64,000 nt of DNA from JANQJA01 sp047947185. GTDB lineage: Bacteria > Pseudomonadota > Gammaproteobacteria > Pseudomonadales > Azotimanducaceae. The position numbers and the translations under genes were made by a program. Every line of letters starts with the position of its first letter. Position 1 is the stretch's first letter. Under the pieces are notes generated by a model. That model searched no databases. It worked only from the letters and a program-made list of their open reading frames with translations, and had not been told where the DNA came from. Where the stretch lies: positions 1,302,001 through 1,366,000 of the forward strand of contig CP170502.1 of NCBI GenBank assembly GCA_047947185.1, in the 5' to 3' direction. Below are positions 25,432 through 35,262 of this stretch, one piece after another.

Positions 25432-25831
25432 CGAGTCCAGGATTCCTTGCGAATATCGAGCCAAGATCTTCATTGTTCTACCATCGTGTCAGAAACTTGT
25501 TGTTGAGCTTTAGACGCACTCTTGCGCATGGTATTCAATCAAACCACACGCCACAAGCGAAAATTTCAATGAAAATAGCGGGTTAACGCCAATTTCAAAG
25601 AAACCGTATGAAGTCTTGCTGCCAGGATTCCTCAACCCTTCCCTATTGGATGAATCACATTATAGGAGGGCCAAACTGTTTAAACTGTAAGCAACTTGTA
25701 AGCAATTGATAACCGGTTGTTAACCTACGACGGGCGGCTGGAAACCGATCATAAAGAATCACAACCTATTGATTTAACTTAACAAATTGGCACGCTTGTG
25801 AATCGCTGGAAACAGACTGCCAGCCAGTACG
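25432..25831. other. Intergenic region upstream of the DUF11 cluster
   Basis: About 400 bases, visibly richer in A and T than the flanking genes, with no open frame I would accept. It holds the likely promoter and direct repeats at 25659-25705 and a long leader of about 220 bases before the first start codon. I see no riboswitch-like fold or convincing terminator for yheU. Confidence 0.6.
25659..25705 (-). promoter_or_regulatory. Predicted promoter with direct-repeat operator for the DUF11 cluster
   Basis: On the minus strand TATAAT lies at 25664-25659. Upstream, TTGCTTACA occurs twice exactly (25705-25697 and 25694-25686), an 11-bp period, centred about 34 bp above the -10 box where a -35 element would be expected but is poor. 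This is the geometry of activators of the OmpR/PhoB family acting at a class II promoter (established pattern); the site and its regulator are inferred. Confidence 0.5.
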
Positions 25832-26041
25832 TTAACCCTGAGTGGTGACTATTGATACAGATTCAAGCGCTGGATCATACACAATCGCGGCCTGTCCGGA
25901 CCGGAGTTGCGCCAGCACATCAGCGATCTTCTCTGGCAGTGGCACCTCCTGGGCGCCGTATTCAGTCCCTTCCCGCGTCACAAACTCTTCGATAACACCG
26001 CGAAGGGCGTCCTGCGACAGACTTTCCCAGGGCACAATCAC
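25832..26041 (-). CDS. YheU family protein (UPF0270)
   Basis: 69-residue small protein of the YheU family: MIVPWESLSQDALRGVIEEFVTREGTEYG and KIADVLAQLRSGQAAIVYD are near-consensus. Role unknown. Divergent from the response regulator, 108 bases away. Confidence 0.9.
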   Translation of the reverse strand: MIVPWESLSQDALRGVIEEFVTREGTEYGAQEVPLPEKIADVLAQLRSGQAAIVYDPALESVSIVTTQG

Positions 26042-26149
26042 TTCAGCAGACCACAGATCCTGTTCCAGGTGGCACAGGATACCAGATCCGCATGATTCGG
26101 GCCGGTCACTGTGATATAAAAAACCCCGGTCCGACAGTCGATTGCCCTG

Positions 26150-26860
26150 ATGCCTGAGTTTATTGCCAACCTGCTGATAGTCGAAGATGAACCCATCACG
26201 CGGTCACAGTTGGCGGCACACTTTCGGCGCGAAGGCTACGGCATCACCGAACTGGAAACCGCAGACGGCGTTCAGCAGGCAATCGACAGCAGCAATATTG
26301 ATATCTGCCTCATCGACATCAACCTGCCTGGTAAAGACGGCCTGACGCTTACCCGGGAGCTGAGAAACGGCTCAGACGTGGGCATCATCCTGGTCACTGG
26401 CAAAGACGAACAGATTGACCGCATACTGGGCCTCGAGAGCGGCGCTGACGACTACGTCACAAAACCCTTTGATCCCCGGGAACTGCTCTCTCGCGTCAAG
26501 AACCTGCTCTGGCGCATTCGTGCCCAGGAGAAACAGAAGGAGAAAGGCTTCAAGCGAAAGTTTGCTGACTGGACCCTCGACCTTAACAAACGCGAACTGT
26601 TGACACCTGATGGTGAAATCCAGCCCCTTTCTGCCGGCGAGTTCCACCTGCTGCTTGCCCTGATCGAAAACGCTGGCCAGGTCATGACCCGTGATCAACT
26701 GATGAACCGGATCCGCAACCGCGAATGGTATCCCGATGATCGCTATATTGACGTGCTGGTGGGCCAGGTCCGGCGAAAGTTCCGCGAACACGCACCCGAC
26801 ACGACCTTCATCAGTACAATACACGGTACCGGCTACCTGTTTGCGCCTGATGTGACCTGA
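26150..26860 (+). CDS. OmpR-family response regulator, ArcA/TorR-like
   Basis: 236 residues: receiver domain with acidic pair VEDE, phosphorylation site Asp56 in LIDINLPGKDG, the Thr/Lys switch residues in ILVTGKD and DYVTKPFDPREL, then a winged-helix DNA-binding domain (LSAGEFHLLLALIENAGQVMTRDQLMNRI ... DRYIDVLVGQVRRKF ... STIHGTGYLFAPD). The wording is close to ArcA/TorR. It is 38 bases before the giant hybrid kinase, its probable phosphodonor. The surface-protein operon begins across the divergent yheU gene and is a candidate target. Confidence 0.93.
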   Translation: MPEFIANLLIVEDEPITRSQLAAHFRREGYGITELETADGVQQAIDSSNIDICLIDINLPGKDGLTLTRELRNGSDVGIILVTGKDEQIDRILGLESGADDYVTKPFDPRELLSRVKNLLWRIRAQEKQKEKGFKRKFADWTLDLNKRELLTPDGEIQPLSAGEFHLLLALIENAGQVMTRDQLMNRIRNREWYPDDRYIDVLVGQVRRKFREHAPDTTFISTIHGTGYLFAPDVT

Positions 26861-26898
26861 GGGTATAAGATTATCGCGTTACCCACAGGGACGCTGGC

Positions 26899-29800
26899 AT
26901 GATTTCGGTCGTCGGCTATACCAATCTGCAACTCATCTACCAGGGACCCGAAACCCTGGTCTACCGCGCCACCAGACGGATTGACAAGCGCCCCGTGGTA
27001 CTGAGGCAGCTGCGCGCCGACAGGTTTTCTCCGTCGCTTGCGGCACAGTACCAGAGGGAGTACGCGCTGCTCCGCACCATCGAGTCGGCCAGGGTCATTG
27101 CTGCCCTTGATCTTGTTGAGGCCGACGGAACCGTCACCCTGGTGACCGAAGACGTTGGCGGTACTTCGCTGGCAGAGTTGCCGCATCTGCCGCTCAACGA
27201 TGTCATTGCCCTTGCTATCGCTATCGTCGACGGCTTGGATGACCTGCACGCCCAATACATCGTGCACAAGGACATTTGCCCAGGAAACCTGATCCTGAAT
27301 CCTGCAACCGGCCAGCTCAAGATCATCGACCTTGGCATCGCATCGCAAACCCGCGCATCTTCCCGACGACCGGAGCCGGGCCTCGGACCGGAAGGTACAT
27401 TGCCTTACATGGCCCCGGAGCAGACCGGTCGACTGAACCGCTCGGTGGACTATCGCGCGGACTTTTACGCTCTCGGTGCCACCCTCTACGAGCTGTTAAC
27501 CGGAAACCCGCCCTTTCGGGCCGACAGCGTGCTCGAAATGATCTACAGCCATGTCGCCCTCATGCCAACGGCACCGGCGGAGGTCAGCCCTGCCGTGCCA
27601 GCCAGTCTCTCAAACATCGTGATGAAACTGCTGGCGAAAATGCCCGAGGAGAGATACCAGAGCACTTTTGCGCTCAGGGCTGACCTCAACCGCTGCCTTG
27701 AACTGGTGTCCGGTGGTACCGACGCGGGCTTCCAGATTGCACTGGATGACATACCCGAACAGATGCTGCTCACCCAGAAATTGCTGGAACGTGAGGCGCA
27801 ACTCCAGCAAATCAAGGATGGTCTTGCCGCGGCAGCCGCAGGTACCACGGAGATTGTCGTCTGCCATGGCAAGGCCGGTACGGGTAAGTCTGCCCTGATC
27901 CGTGAATTCCAGAAGGAGGTACTGACAGGTGGCGGCCTGTTTGTTAGCGCCCGTCACAACCCGGCCAGCCCCGAACGCCCCTATGGTGCCGTGTCGGTGG
28001 CATGCCGCGACCTGGTCAGGCAACTGCAGGCGCGGGTTGACAATGAATCCATCCGCGTTCGCCTGGCCCAGGCGCTCGGTGAGAATGTTGGTGTGATCAC
28101 ACAGCTGGTACCGGAACTGGCGCCGCTTTTCCCGGACCGGGGCCAGGATCTGAATCTGCCACCGATTGAGGCGAGGAGTCGCCTGTTGTGGAGTCTCACA
28201 ACCCTGATTCAAACCCTGTCCAGCGAGGAACATCCCTTTGTGCTGGTGATCGAGAGCCTGCACTGGATCGACAAGGCGTCACTTGAGTTGTTCGAACCCC
28301 TGATTATTGCGCAGCGGATTCCGGGACTTATGGTGTTGTGTGCCTACCGGCCAGAGGAACTCAACCTGAACAGTGATACCCGGCAGGTCATTGAGCGCAT
28401 CATGACCTCCGGTGCACCCATCAGGCTGGTCCGCCTGACCAATCTGTCCGCGCAGGCAATTGCCGTTCTGCTTTCGGAGTCCTTCTTCCGACCTGTTGAG
28501 GATACGCTAACGCTGGCACGTCTGATTCATGACAAGACAGGTGGTAACCCCCTGGCCGTCCACGCGTTCATCTCAAACCTTGGCGAAGTGGGCGCCCTGC
28601 GTTTTGACAGACGCCATCGCGAGTGGACCTGGGACCTCACCACAGCTTCTGCCACGCCGCCTACCGAAAATGTTGGCGAACAGCTCTCTGCAAGCATAGG
28701 CAAACTGGAGCCAGCCACGGCCCAACTGCTGAAAATTGCGTCATGTGCCGGTGAAGACTTTGATCTCGAAATGCTGCGAGAAGTATCCGGCCTTTCGTTT
28801 CCCGAGACCGCGGCGCGCCTGCTGAACGCCGTCAGGGAAGGCTTTATCATCTACCGACCTGTTGACGCCACCCACCCCGGCCGTCAGGCGGGCCCGCTCA
28901 GCTACCGGTTTGCCCATGAACGCATCCAGCAGGCTGCCTACGCCCTGCTGGATAACGAGGAGAAGCGGCAGATCCACGGCAAGATCGGCGAGGTATTGCT
29001 GCGCGCCGCTGAGGCAGATGAAACCAGCAGGATTTTCGATGTTGTCAATCATCTCAACAATGGCATCACCCGACCGGATCGGAAGGCTTCCGAAGATACC
29101 CGACTTGCCTCACTCAACATCGCTGCCGGCAACAAGGCAAAAGCCGCGGGTGCCTTCCAGGCTGCCTTCAAATACTATCGCACGGCGATAGCCCTGCAAG
29201 GACCCCGTCTCTGGGACAGGTACGATGAGTCCCTGGAACTGCATCTGGACACGGCAGAAGCAGCCTATCTGTGCGGAGACCAGAACCAGGTGGAACTCAC
29301 GATCAACAGTGTGCTCACCCATGCACGCAGTCCGCTGGATCGTGCCCGGGCACTTGAAATCCGTCTCCGCGCGCTGATTGCATTTGAGGACATCGAGTCG
29401 GCCCTCAGCCTGGGTGACGAGGTACTGGAGCTCCTGAACGTCCGTGTTCCACGGATGGGCGGCCCCGGTTTCATCAGGATGCTCGGGAGCCTGATCTACC
29501 AGGTTATCCGCGTGAGCCAGAGCAGTACCTTGCCAACACGCAAGATGACCGACCCAGGGCTCCTGGCCGCCATGCGGATTCTCATGGTCATGTGCCAGGC
29601 AAGCTACCTGAACGGTAGCCCGCAGACTGGCATGTACATACTCAGGATGACCCAGCTATCCGTGCGGCACGGCCTGGCACCGGAGTCGTCTTTTGCCTAC
29701 CCGATGTTCGGTGCCCTGATCATCACCTATCTCGGCACAATCAGCGCGGGCTACCGCTTTGGCATGCTGGCGATGCAAAACCTGGATGAACACAACAAGG

Positions 29801-32800
29801 AGCTTCACTGCAAGAGCCTGACGCTGGTGAACAATTTCATTTCAATCTGGAAACAACCGGTTCGAAACACCTTGGAACCCCTATCCCGCGCTTACCAGAC
29901 GGGCATGGAAACGGGTGACGTGGAGTTTGCGCTGATCGCCGCAATTATGGGAACCGTCAACGCTTTTCTGCTGGGGCACGACCTGAACAGCCTGGACGCC
30001 AGCCTGGCTCGCTACAACCGTCAGGCCGCAGATTTGAACCAGACGCCAATACTGGGTATCGGATCCATTTACCAGCAGGCCATACGCAATCTGTCCCAGC
30101 CTGCCGGGCAACCCTGGCTACTTGTTGGTGATATCTATGTTGAAGAGGATCTGATTCCCTTTCACGAGGCAAATGGCGATGAATCAAGCCTCGCCAACCT
30201 CTACATTGTAAAACTCTTCCTCGCCGTGCTTTTTCGTCGGGACAGGGAAGCGATGGACTATGCCAGGCTGGCACGGCCAAAACTCTCCAGTGTTGTTTCG
30301 TCTCCCGCGCTGGCCTTCTTTATGCTCTACGAGAGCCTTGCGATGCTGAGCTCGCTCAAATCGGTTACGCCAATCACCGCGTTGAGGCTGAACCTGCGCA
30401 TCAGCTACAACCAGCGCCTCTTCCGCAAATGGGCACATCATGCACCTGCCAACATTCTCCACGGCTACCATCTCGTGGAAGCTGAGCGCCATCGTATTGC
30501 CGGCAGAAACACCGCGGCGCTTGAAGCGTTTGACCTTGCCATCAGCGCTGCGAGCGAAAACGGCTATCTGAAAGAGCAGGCGCTTGCCAATGAACTCGCC
30601 GGTCGTTTCCATCTGGGTTCAGGCAAAAGAGAACTTGCACTCTTCTACCTGAGAAGGGCGCGCGCTGCCTACACGCGCTGGGGTGCCATCAGCAAGGTCC
30701 GGGCGCTGGATACGGAATTTGTCGAGCTTTCGGAAGACGACCTCTACACGGGGCGCGGACGACTTTTGTCAGCCGCGGGTACGTCGATCAAGATTCAGGG
30801 CCAAAGGGACATGCGCGGTTATGGTGAGTTTCTTGACCTGGGCTCAGTCATCAAGGCGTCCCAGGTGCTGGCCGGGGAAATTGTGCTCGACAATCTGCTG
30901 GAGCGCCTGATGCAGGTTGCGCTGGAGAATGCCGGGGCCCAGAAAGCCGCCCTTGTGCTGTCGCGCGACAACCGGCTCAACCTTGAAATGACAACGGATT
31001 ACCAGGATCAGAAGCCGATCCATGTGAGGCAGGAGATTCCAATCGAACAGGCCAGCGACATACCTGTGTCGGTTGTGCAGTATGTTGCCAGAACGCGGGA
31101 GGATCTGGTGTTGAATGACGCCATGAACGAGGACATCTTCACCCAGGATGCCTACATCGTGTCAAGAAAACCCAAGTCCATACTCTGCATACCCATTCTG
31201 AGCAAGTCACACCTCACGGGCGTGCTCTACCTGGAGAACATGCAGACCACGCTCGCCTTTACCAAAGACCGGGTGGCGATTCTCAGGTTACTGGCATCCC
31301 AGTCTGCAATTGCCATCGAAAATGCCCGCCTGTACCAGCAACTGAATGATTCGCGTAACAAGTATCTCTCGCTTTACCAGAACGCCGTCGAGGGCATTTT
31401 CGAGCTTGATGGGCGTGGCATGGTCACAAACATCAATCCGGCAGCAGCACACCTGATGGGTTACGACTCAGCAGAACAGGCGCTGCGCCATGGCAGTTTC
31501 GACCCGACAAAGCGCGTGGTTAACCCCGAAGATGCCGAGCATGTGCGCGCTTTGCTCAATCAGGAGCAGCGGGTGATCGGTTATGAACTCCTCATCCGCC
31601 GCAATGACGAATCCACAATCTGGGTTGCCCTTTCTGCCCAGGTTTTTACCGGTGACAACGACGACGATTTCAGGGTTGAGGGTTCCATCATTGACATCAC
31701 CGAACGGAAGTTGAGAGAAGAAGCCGAGCAGGCAACCCGCCTCGCCCGTGCTGCCACTGAAACCAAAAGTCAGTTCCTGGCAAACATGAGCCACGAAATC
31801 AGGACCCCCATGAACGCGATTGTGGGGTATACCAATCTTGCGCTCAAAACACCGCTGTCGGAACAACAGGCCAGCTACCTTGAGACAATTCGCAACTCGT
31901 CAAACCACCTGCTGCGGGTTGTCAATGACATACTTGATCTCTCCAGGGTGGAGTCAGGAAAACTCGAACTCCAGCATACGCCATTCCGGCTTCGCGATAT
32001 TGTCACTGATCTGCATAACCTGTTTGATCTCGAAGCACAACAAAAAGGCATTCGGCTGCTTGTACCTGATATCGCGGATGCAGAGGAAGATTTTTTTGTT
32101 GGCGATCCGGTCCGCATCGGCCAGATTCTCATCAATCTGGTTGGCAACGCGCTCAAGTTTACTGACACCGGCGAGGTGCGTGTTGAATTTGAAACCGTGC
32201 ACCTGAAAGACGAGCGGGCCTGCCTGAATTTTACTGTTGCCGACACGGGTATTGGTATCGACGCTTCACAGCTCAACACAATTTTCGACTCGTTTGTCCA
32301 GGGTAATGCGCCCTCGCGGGAAGAAGGCACGGGCCTTGGACTGGCTATCTGCAAGAGCCTGGTCGAAATGATGGAAGGACACATACACGCTGTCAGCACA
32401 CCCGGTGAGGGCAGCCAGTTCTATTTTTCCGTGATTGTGGGTGTGGACAGGGATCAACGGGTGAAGTCGGCGGCGCCAGCCGCTACGGCAGGGTCGTTGG
32501 AGGGTCAAACGCTGCTGCTGGTTGAGGACAACGCTATCAATCGCAACCTCGCCCTGGAGGTCCTGAGCCAGGCTGGGCTCTCGGTTGTTGTCGCGGAAAA
32601 CGGTGCCGAGGCACTTGCCGCGCTGGAAACCCAGGCTTTTTTTGCCGTCCTGATGGATCTGCGCATGCCTGTTATGAACGGTATAGAGGCAATCAGGCAA
32701 ATACGCGCGATTCCGGCGTTCGCAACCCTGCCAACAATTGCCCTCTCCGCAAGTGTACTGAAATCTGAGGTGGATGAAGCCATTAGCGCCGGGTTCGATC

Positions 32801-33270
32801 ACTATCTCAGCAAACCCGTTGATTTTGCCGAGTTGCTGGACCTCCTCCGGGCGATAGGCAATGTTGCGCCAGCGCCCCCTGTTGAGCCGATGCCGGCAGC
32901 CCAGATTGTCATTCGTGGTGTGGATTTTGGCAGGGCACTGCGCAACCATGGGGGCGACCGTGAGTTGCTTTCATCCCTGATGACGGAGTTTGTCAAAATC
33001 TACCGGTTTTCGGATGAAGACCTGCGGGCGCTGCTGGCCTCAGCGGACCCTGTCCGGGCGGAACGCCTGGCGCACAATGTTGCGGGGGTCGCCGGGAGTT
33101 TTGGCGCCATGGCTCTGATGAATGCAGCCCGGGCGCTTGAGCATGAAATCCGTGATGGTGCTCTGCACCTGGATGACCAGCTTGAAGCTTTTGGTCGTGA
33201 ACTGATCAACTTCCTGCGCGCCATAGAGCAGTTCCAACTGGCGGAACCCACCTCAGTCGCCGACGCCTAG
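26899..33270 (+). CDS. Trifunctional Ser/Thr kinase-like / AAA ATPase / hybrid sensor histidine kinase with GAF, PAS, receiver and Hpt
   Basis: 2123 residues, cytosolic. Order: protein-kinase-like domain (1-265) with HKDICPGNL (Asp125, Asn130) and Asp144 of IIDLG, but Arg36 where the ATP-binding lysine of VAIK is expected; an AAA/STAND-like ATPase with Walker A GKAGTGKS (Lys330); a long helical TPR-like region (about 690-1290); GAF (1330-1480); PAS (1486-1605); HisKA with His1632 in SHEIRTPMN; HATPase with ADTGIGID and GTGLGL; receiver with Asp1920 (LMDLRMP); Hpt with His2059 in RLAHNVAGVAG. This matches the known trifunctional kinase architecture. A four-step relay to the adjacent response regulator is likely; the signal is unknown. 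Converges on ttcA 15 bases on. Confidence 0.93.
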   Translation: MISVVGYTNLQLIYQGPETLVYRATRRIDKRPVVLRQLRADRFSPSLAAQYQREYALLRTIESARVIAALDLVEADGTVTLVTEDVGGTSLAELPHLPLNDVIALAIAIVDGLDDLHAQYIVHKDICPGNLILNPATGQLKIIDLGIASQTRASSRRPEPGLGPEGTLPYMAPEQTGRLNRSVDYRADFYALGATLYELLTGNPPFRADSVLEMIYSHVALMPTAPAEVSPAVPASLSNIVMKLLAKMPEERYQSTFALRADLNRCLELVSGGTDAGFQIALDDIPEQMLLTQKLLEREAQLQQIKDGLAAAAAGTTEIVVCHGKAGTGKSALIREFQKEVLTGGGLFVSARHNPASPERPYGAVSVACRDLVRQLQARVDNESIRVRLAQALGENVGVITQLVPELAPLFPDRGQDLNLPPIEARSRLLWSLTTLIQTLSSEEHPFVLVIESLHWIDKASLELFEPLIIAQRIPGLMVLCAYRPEELNLNSDTRQVIERIMTSGAPIRLVRLTNLSAQAIAVLLSESFFRPVEDTLTLARLIHDKTGGNPLAVHAFISNLGEVGALRFDRRHREWTWDLTTASATPPTENVGEQLSASIGKLEPATAQLLKIASCAGEDFDLEMLREVSGLSFPETAARLLNAVREGFIIYRPVDATHPGRQAGPLSYRFAHERIQQAAYALLDNEEKRQIHGKIGEVLLRAAEADETSRIFDVVNHLNNGITRPDRKASEDTRLASLNIAAGNKAKAAGAFQAAFKYYRTAIALQGPRLWDRYDESLELHLDTAEAAYLCGDQNQVELTINSVLTHARSPLDRARALEIRLRALIAFEDIESALSLGDEVLELLNVRVPRMGGPGFIRMLGSLIYQVIRVSQSSTLPTRKMTDPGLLAAMRILMVMCQASYLNGSPQTGMYILRMTQLSVRHGLAPESSFAYPMFGALIITYLGTISAGYRFGMLAMQNLDEHNKELHCKSLTLVNNFISIWKQPVRNTLEPLSRAYQTGMETGDVEFALIAAIMGTVNAFLLGHDLNSLDASLARYNRQAADLNQTPILGIGSIYQQAIRNLSQPAGQPWLLVGDIYVEEDLIPFHEANGDESSLANLYIVKLFLAVLFRRDREAMDYARLARPKLSSVVSSPALAFFMLYESLAMLSSLKSVTPITALRLNLRISYNQRLFRKWAHHAPANILHGYHLVEAERHRIAGRNTAALEAFDLAISAASENGYLKEQALANELAGRFHLGSGKRELALFYLRRARAAYTRWGAISKVRALDTEFVELSEDDLYTGRGRLLSAAGTSIKIQGQRDMRGYGEFLDLGSVIKASQVLAGEIVLDNLLERLMQVALENAGAQKAALVLSRDNRLNLEMTTDYQDQKPIHVRQEIPIEQASDIPVSVVQYVARTREDLVLNDAMNEDIFTQDAYIVSRKPKSILCIPILSKSHLTGVLYLENMQTTLAFTKDRVAILRLLASQSAIAIENARLYQQLNDSRNKYLSLYQNAVEGIFELDGRGMVTNINPAAAHLMGYDSAEQALRHGSFDPTKRVVNPEDAEHVRALLNQEQRVIGYELLIRRNDESTIWVALSAQVFTGDNDDDFRVEGSIIDITERKLREEAEQATRLARAATETKSQFLANMSHEIRTPMNAIVGYTNLALKTPLSEQQASYLETIRNSSNHLLRVVNDILDLSRVESGKLELQHTPFRLRDIVTDLHNLFDLEAQQKGIRLLVPDIADAEEDFFVGDPVRIGQILINLVGNALKFTDTGEVRVEFETVHLKDERACLNFTVADTGIGIDASQLNTIFDSFVQGNAPSREEGTGLGLAICKSLVEMMEGHIHAVSTPGEGSQFYFSVIVGVDRDQRVKSAAPAATAGSLEGQTLLLVEDNAINRNLALEVLSQAGLSVVVAENGAEALAALETQAFFAVLMDLRMPVMNGIEAIRQIRAIPAFATLPTIALSASVLKSEVDEAISAGFDHYLSKPVDFAELLDLLRAIGNVAPAPPVEPMPAAQIVIRGVDFGRALRNHGGDRELLSSLMTEFVKIYRFSDEDLRALLASADPVRAERLAHNVAGVAGSFGAMALMNAARALEHEIRDGALHLDDQLEAFGRELINFLRAIEQFQLAEPTSVADA

Positions 33271-33285
33271 CTGAACTCCTGCCGC

Positions 33286-34113
33286 TCAATGCTCCTGGAT
33301 ATTGACCACACTCAGGTACTGGCGCTGTTTTGAGACGATGCTGTCAAAGTCAAAAAGACGGGTATCAAGCAGGTGTGAAGGCACCACATCCGTGACGGCC
33401 CGGAAAATTGTCTCCAGGCGACCGGGGTGCTGGCGTTCCCAGGCCTGCAACATCTCCTTGATCACCTGGCGCTGCAGGTTATCCTGGGCCCCACACAGGT
33501 TACAGGGGATCACAGGGAAAGCCGCGGCGTCCGCATAACGCTGGATATCCTCTTCGCGACAATAGGCAAGCGGTCGTATGACAATATTCTCGCCATCATC
33601 AGATAGGAGTTTGGGTGGCATGGATTTCAGCTTGCCGCCAAAAAACATGTTAAGGAAGAGGGTTTCAAGAATGTCATCCCGATGGTGGCCAAGGGCAATC
33701 TTGTTGTAACCATTCTCGCGGGCAAACCGGTAAAGAATGCCCCGGCGAAAACGTGAACACCAGCCGCAGTAGGTCTTGCCTTCCGGCACCATCTCGGTCA
33801 CCAGCGAGTAGGTATCCTCTTCCAGGATTTTGTAAGGGACCCCAATGGACTCAAACCAGCGTGGCAGGACGTCCTCGGGGAAACCTGGCTGTTTCTGGTC
33901 CAGGTTCACCGCCAGTATCTCAAAATCAACCGGGGCATGGCGCCGCAGGTTCATGAGGATGTCCAGCATCGTCAGCGAGTCTTTGCCACCGGAAATGCAG
34001 ACCATGACCCGGTCACCATCCTTGATCATTGAATAGTCCGCTATGGCGCGCCCCGTTTCCCGGCGCAACCGCTTGTACAGTTTGTTCCTGTTATAGGTGG
34101 CCTTGTCTTTCAT
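33286..34113 (-). CDS. ttcA: tRNA 2-thiocytidine biosynthesis protein
   Basis: 275 residues. TtcA thiolates cytidine 32 in certain tRNAs using ATP and an Fe-S cluster. PP-loop SGGKDSLTMLD near residue 40, the cysteine pair in YCGWCSRFRRGILYR and the further cysteines in CNLCGAQDNLQR are all present. Monocistronic, convergent with the giant kinase and divergent from the deacetylase. Confidence 0.96.
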   Translation of the reverse strand: MKDKATYNRNKLYKRLRRETGRAIADYSMIKDGDRVMVCISGGKDSLTMLDILMNLRRHAPVDFEILAVNLDQKQPGFPEDVLPRWFESIGVPYKILEEDTYSLVTEMVPEGKTYCGWCSRFRRGILYRFARENGYNKIALGHHRDDILETLFLNMFFGGKLKSMPPKLLSDDGENIVIRPLAYCREEDIQRYADAAAFPVIPCNLCGAQDNLQRQVIKEMLQAWERQHPGRLETIFRAVTDVVPSHLLDTRLFDFDSIVSKQRQYLSVVNIQEH

Positions 34114-34176
34114 TATTTCTGCTGCAGGGTGTCACGAAGATCGAAATTCTACACCAAGCCACGTAAACTTCGCAGC

Positions 34177-35256
34177 ATGCAGAAATTTGTGACTTTGCTG
34201 TTGATCCTTGCCTGTACCGCAAGCCTGCACGCGCTGGGCAAATCGCCTGTGAACCGCGCCAGCCACGGCGTTATCCTGCAGTACCACCACATTGCTGAAG
34301 ACACGCCCGCCATCACCAGTACGCGACCGGACCAGTTCGCCGCACACATGGCCTACCTGGCCCGCAGCGGCTTTGAGGTTTGGCCGCTTGAGCGCCTGGT
34401 GGAGGCGGTCCGGAACAACCAGACAACACCCGAAAAGGTTGTGGCAATCACATTTGATGATGCCTACATCAACATCTACGAGAATGCCTTTCCACTCCTG
34501 CGCGACTATGGTTGGCCGTTTACCATTTTTGTTGCCACGTCGCCGGTTGGTACCCAACCAAACAGCTTTCTCAACTGGGATCAGCTGCGCGAGATGAAAA
34601 CCCACGGCGCTACAATTGCCAATCACAGCCATTCCCACACCCACCTCCTCCGCAGGCTGGACCATGAATCCGCTGCCGATTGGCGTAAACGGATAGCCGC
34701 CGACATCACCACCGCGCAAACCCGTCTCACTGCAGAACTGGGTGAAACGCCCCGCTACCTGGCCTATCCCTACGGTGAATACAACGCGGCGATACTGGAT
34801 ATAGTGCGGGATCTGGGATTCACCGGATTCGGACAGCAGAGCGGCGCAGTGGGTGCTGGCGCTGATTTTGCCGTCCTGCCACGTTTTCCATTTGGCGGCA
34901 TTTACAACGAACAGACATCTTTCGAGACCAAGGTGAACTCACTGCCCCTGCCTGTTGCCCCGGTACAGATTGACCCTTTGCTGCCTGACGGTGAAACCAT
35001 GCCGCAGCTCAGCCTGACCTTCGATGGCCAGAGTGATCTGCGGCTTGATGCCCTCAACTGTTTTGGTCCCGGCGGCACCCGCCTGCGCCTCGACTGGCAG
35101 GGCAACACCGTGACAGCGACACCAGCCGGGCCAGTACCCGTTGCGCGTTCACGCTACAACTGCACCATGCCCACCAAAGCGGGCGGCCGCTTCTACTGGT
35201 TCTCCCAGATGTGGATCAGGAAAAATCCGGACGGGAGCTGGTACCCGGAAGCCTGA
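34177..35256 (+). CDS. Exported polysaccharide deacetylase (NodB-fold, CE4-like)
   Basis: 359 residues from 34177, where the signal peptide MQKFVTLLLILACTASLHA starts; a GTG at 34129 would add 16 residues. NodB motifs: VILQYHHI, the metal/catalytic pair in AITFDDAYINIYENAF and the histidines in IANHSHSHTHLL, with YLAYPYGEYN further on. It likely removes N-acetyl groups from a cell-surface or exopolysaccharide. The C-terminal 130 residues form an added domain I do not recognise, ending GRFYWFSQMW. No biosynthetic cluster is adjacent. Confidence 0.9.
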   Translation: MQKFVTLLLILACTASLHALGKSPVNRASHGVILQYHHIAEDTPAITSTRPDQFAAHMAYLARSGFEVWPLERLVEAVRNNQTTPEKVVAITFDDAYINIYENAFPLLRDYGWPFTIFVATSPVGTQPNSFLNWDQLREMKTHGATIANHSHSHTHLLRRLDHESAADWRKRIAADITTAQTRLTAELGETPRYLAYPYGEYNAAILDIVRDLGFTGFGQQSGAVGAGADFAVLPRFPFGGIYNEQTSFETKVNSLPLPVAPVQIDPLLPDGETMPQLSLTFDGQSDLRLDALNCFGPGGTRLRLDWQGNTVTATPAGPVPVARSRYNCTMPTKAGGRFYWFSQMWIRKNPDGSWYPEA

Positions 35257-35262
35257 CCCCCT

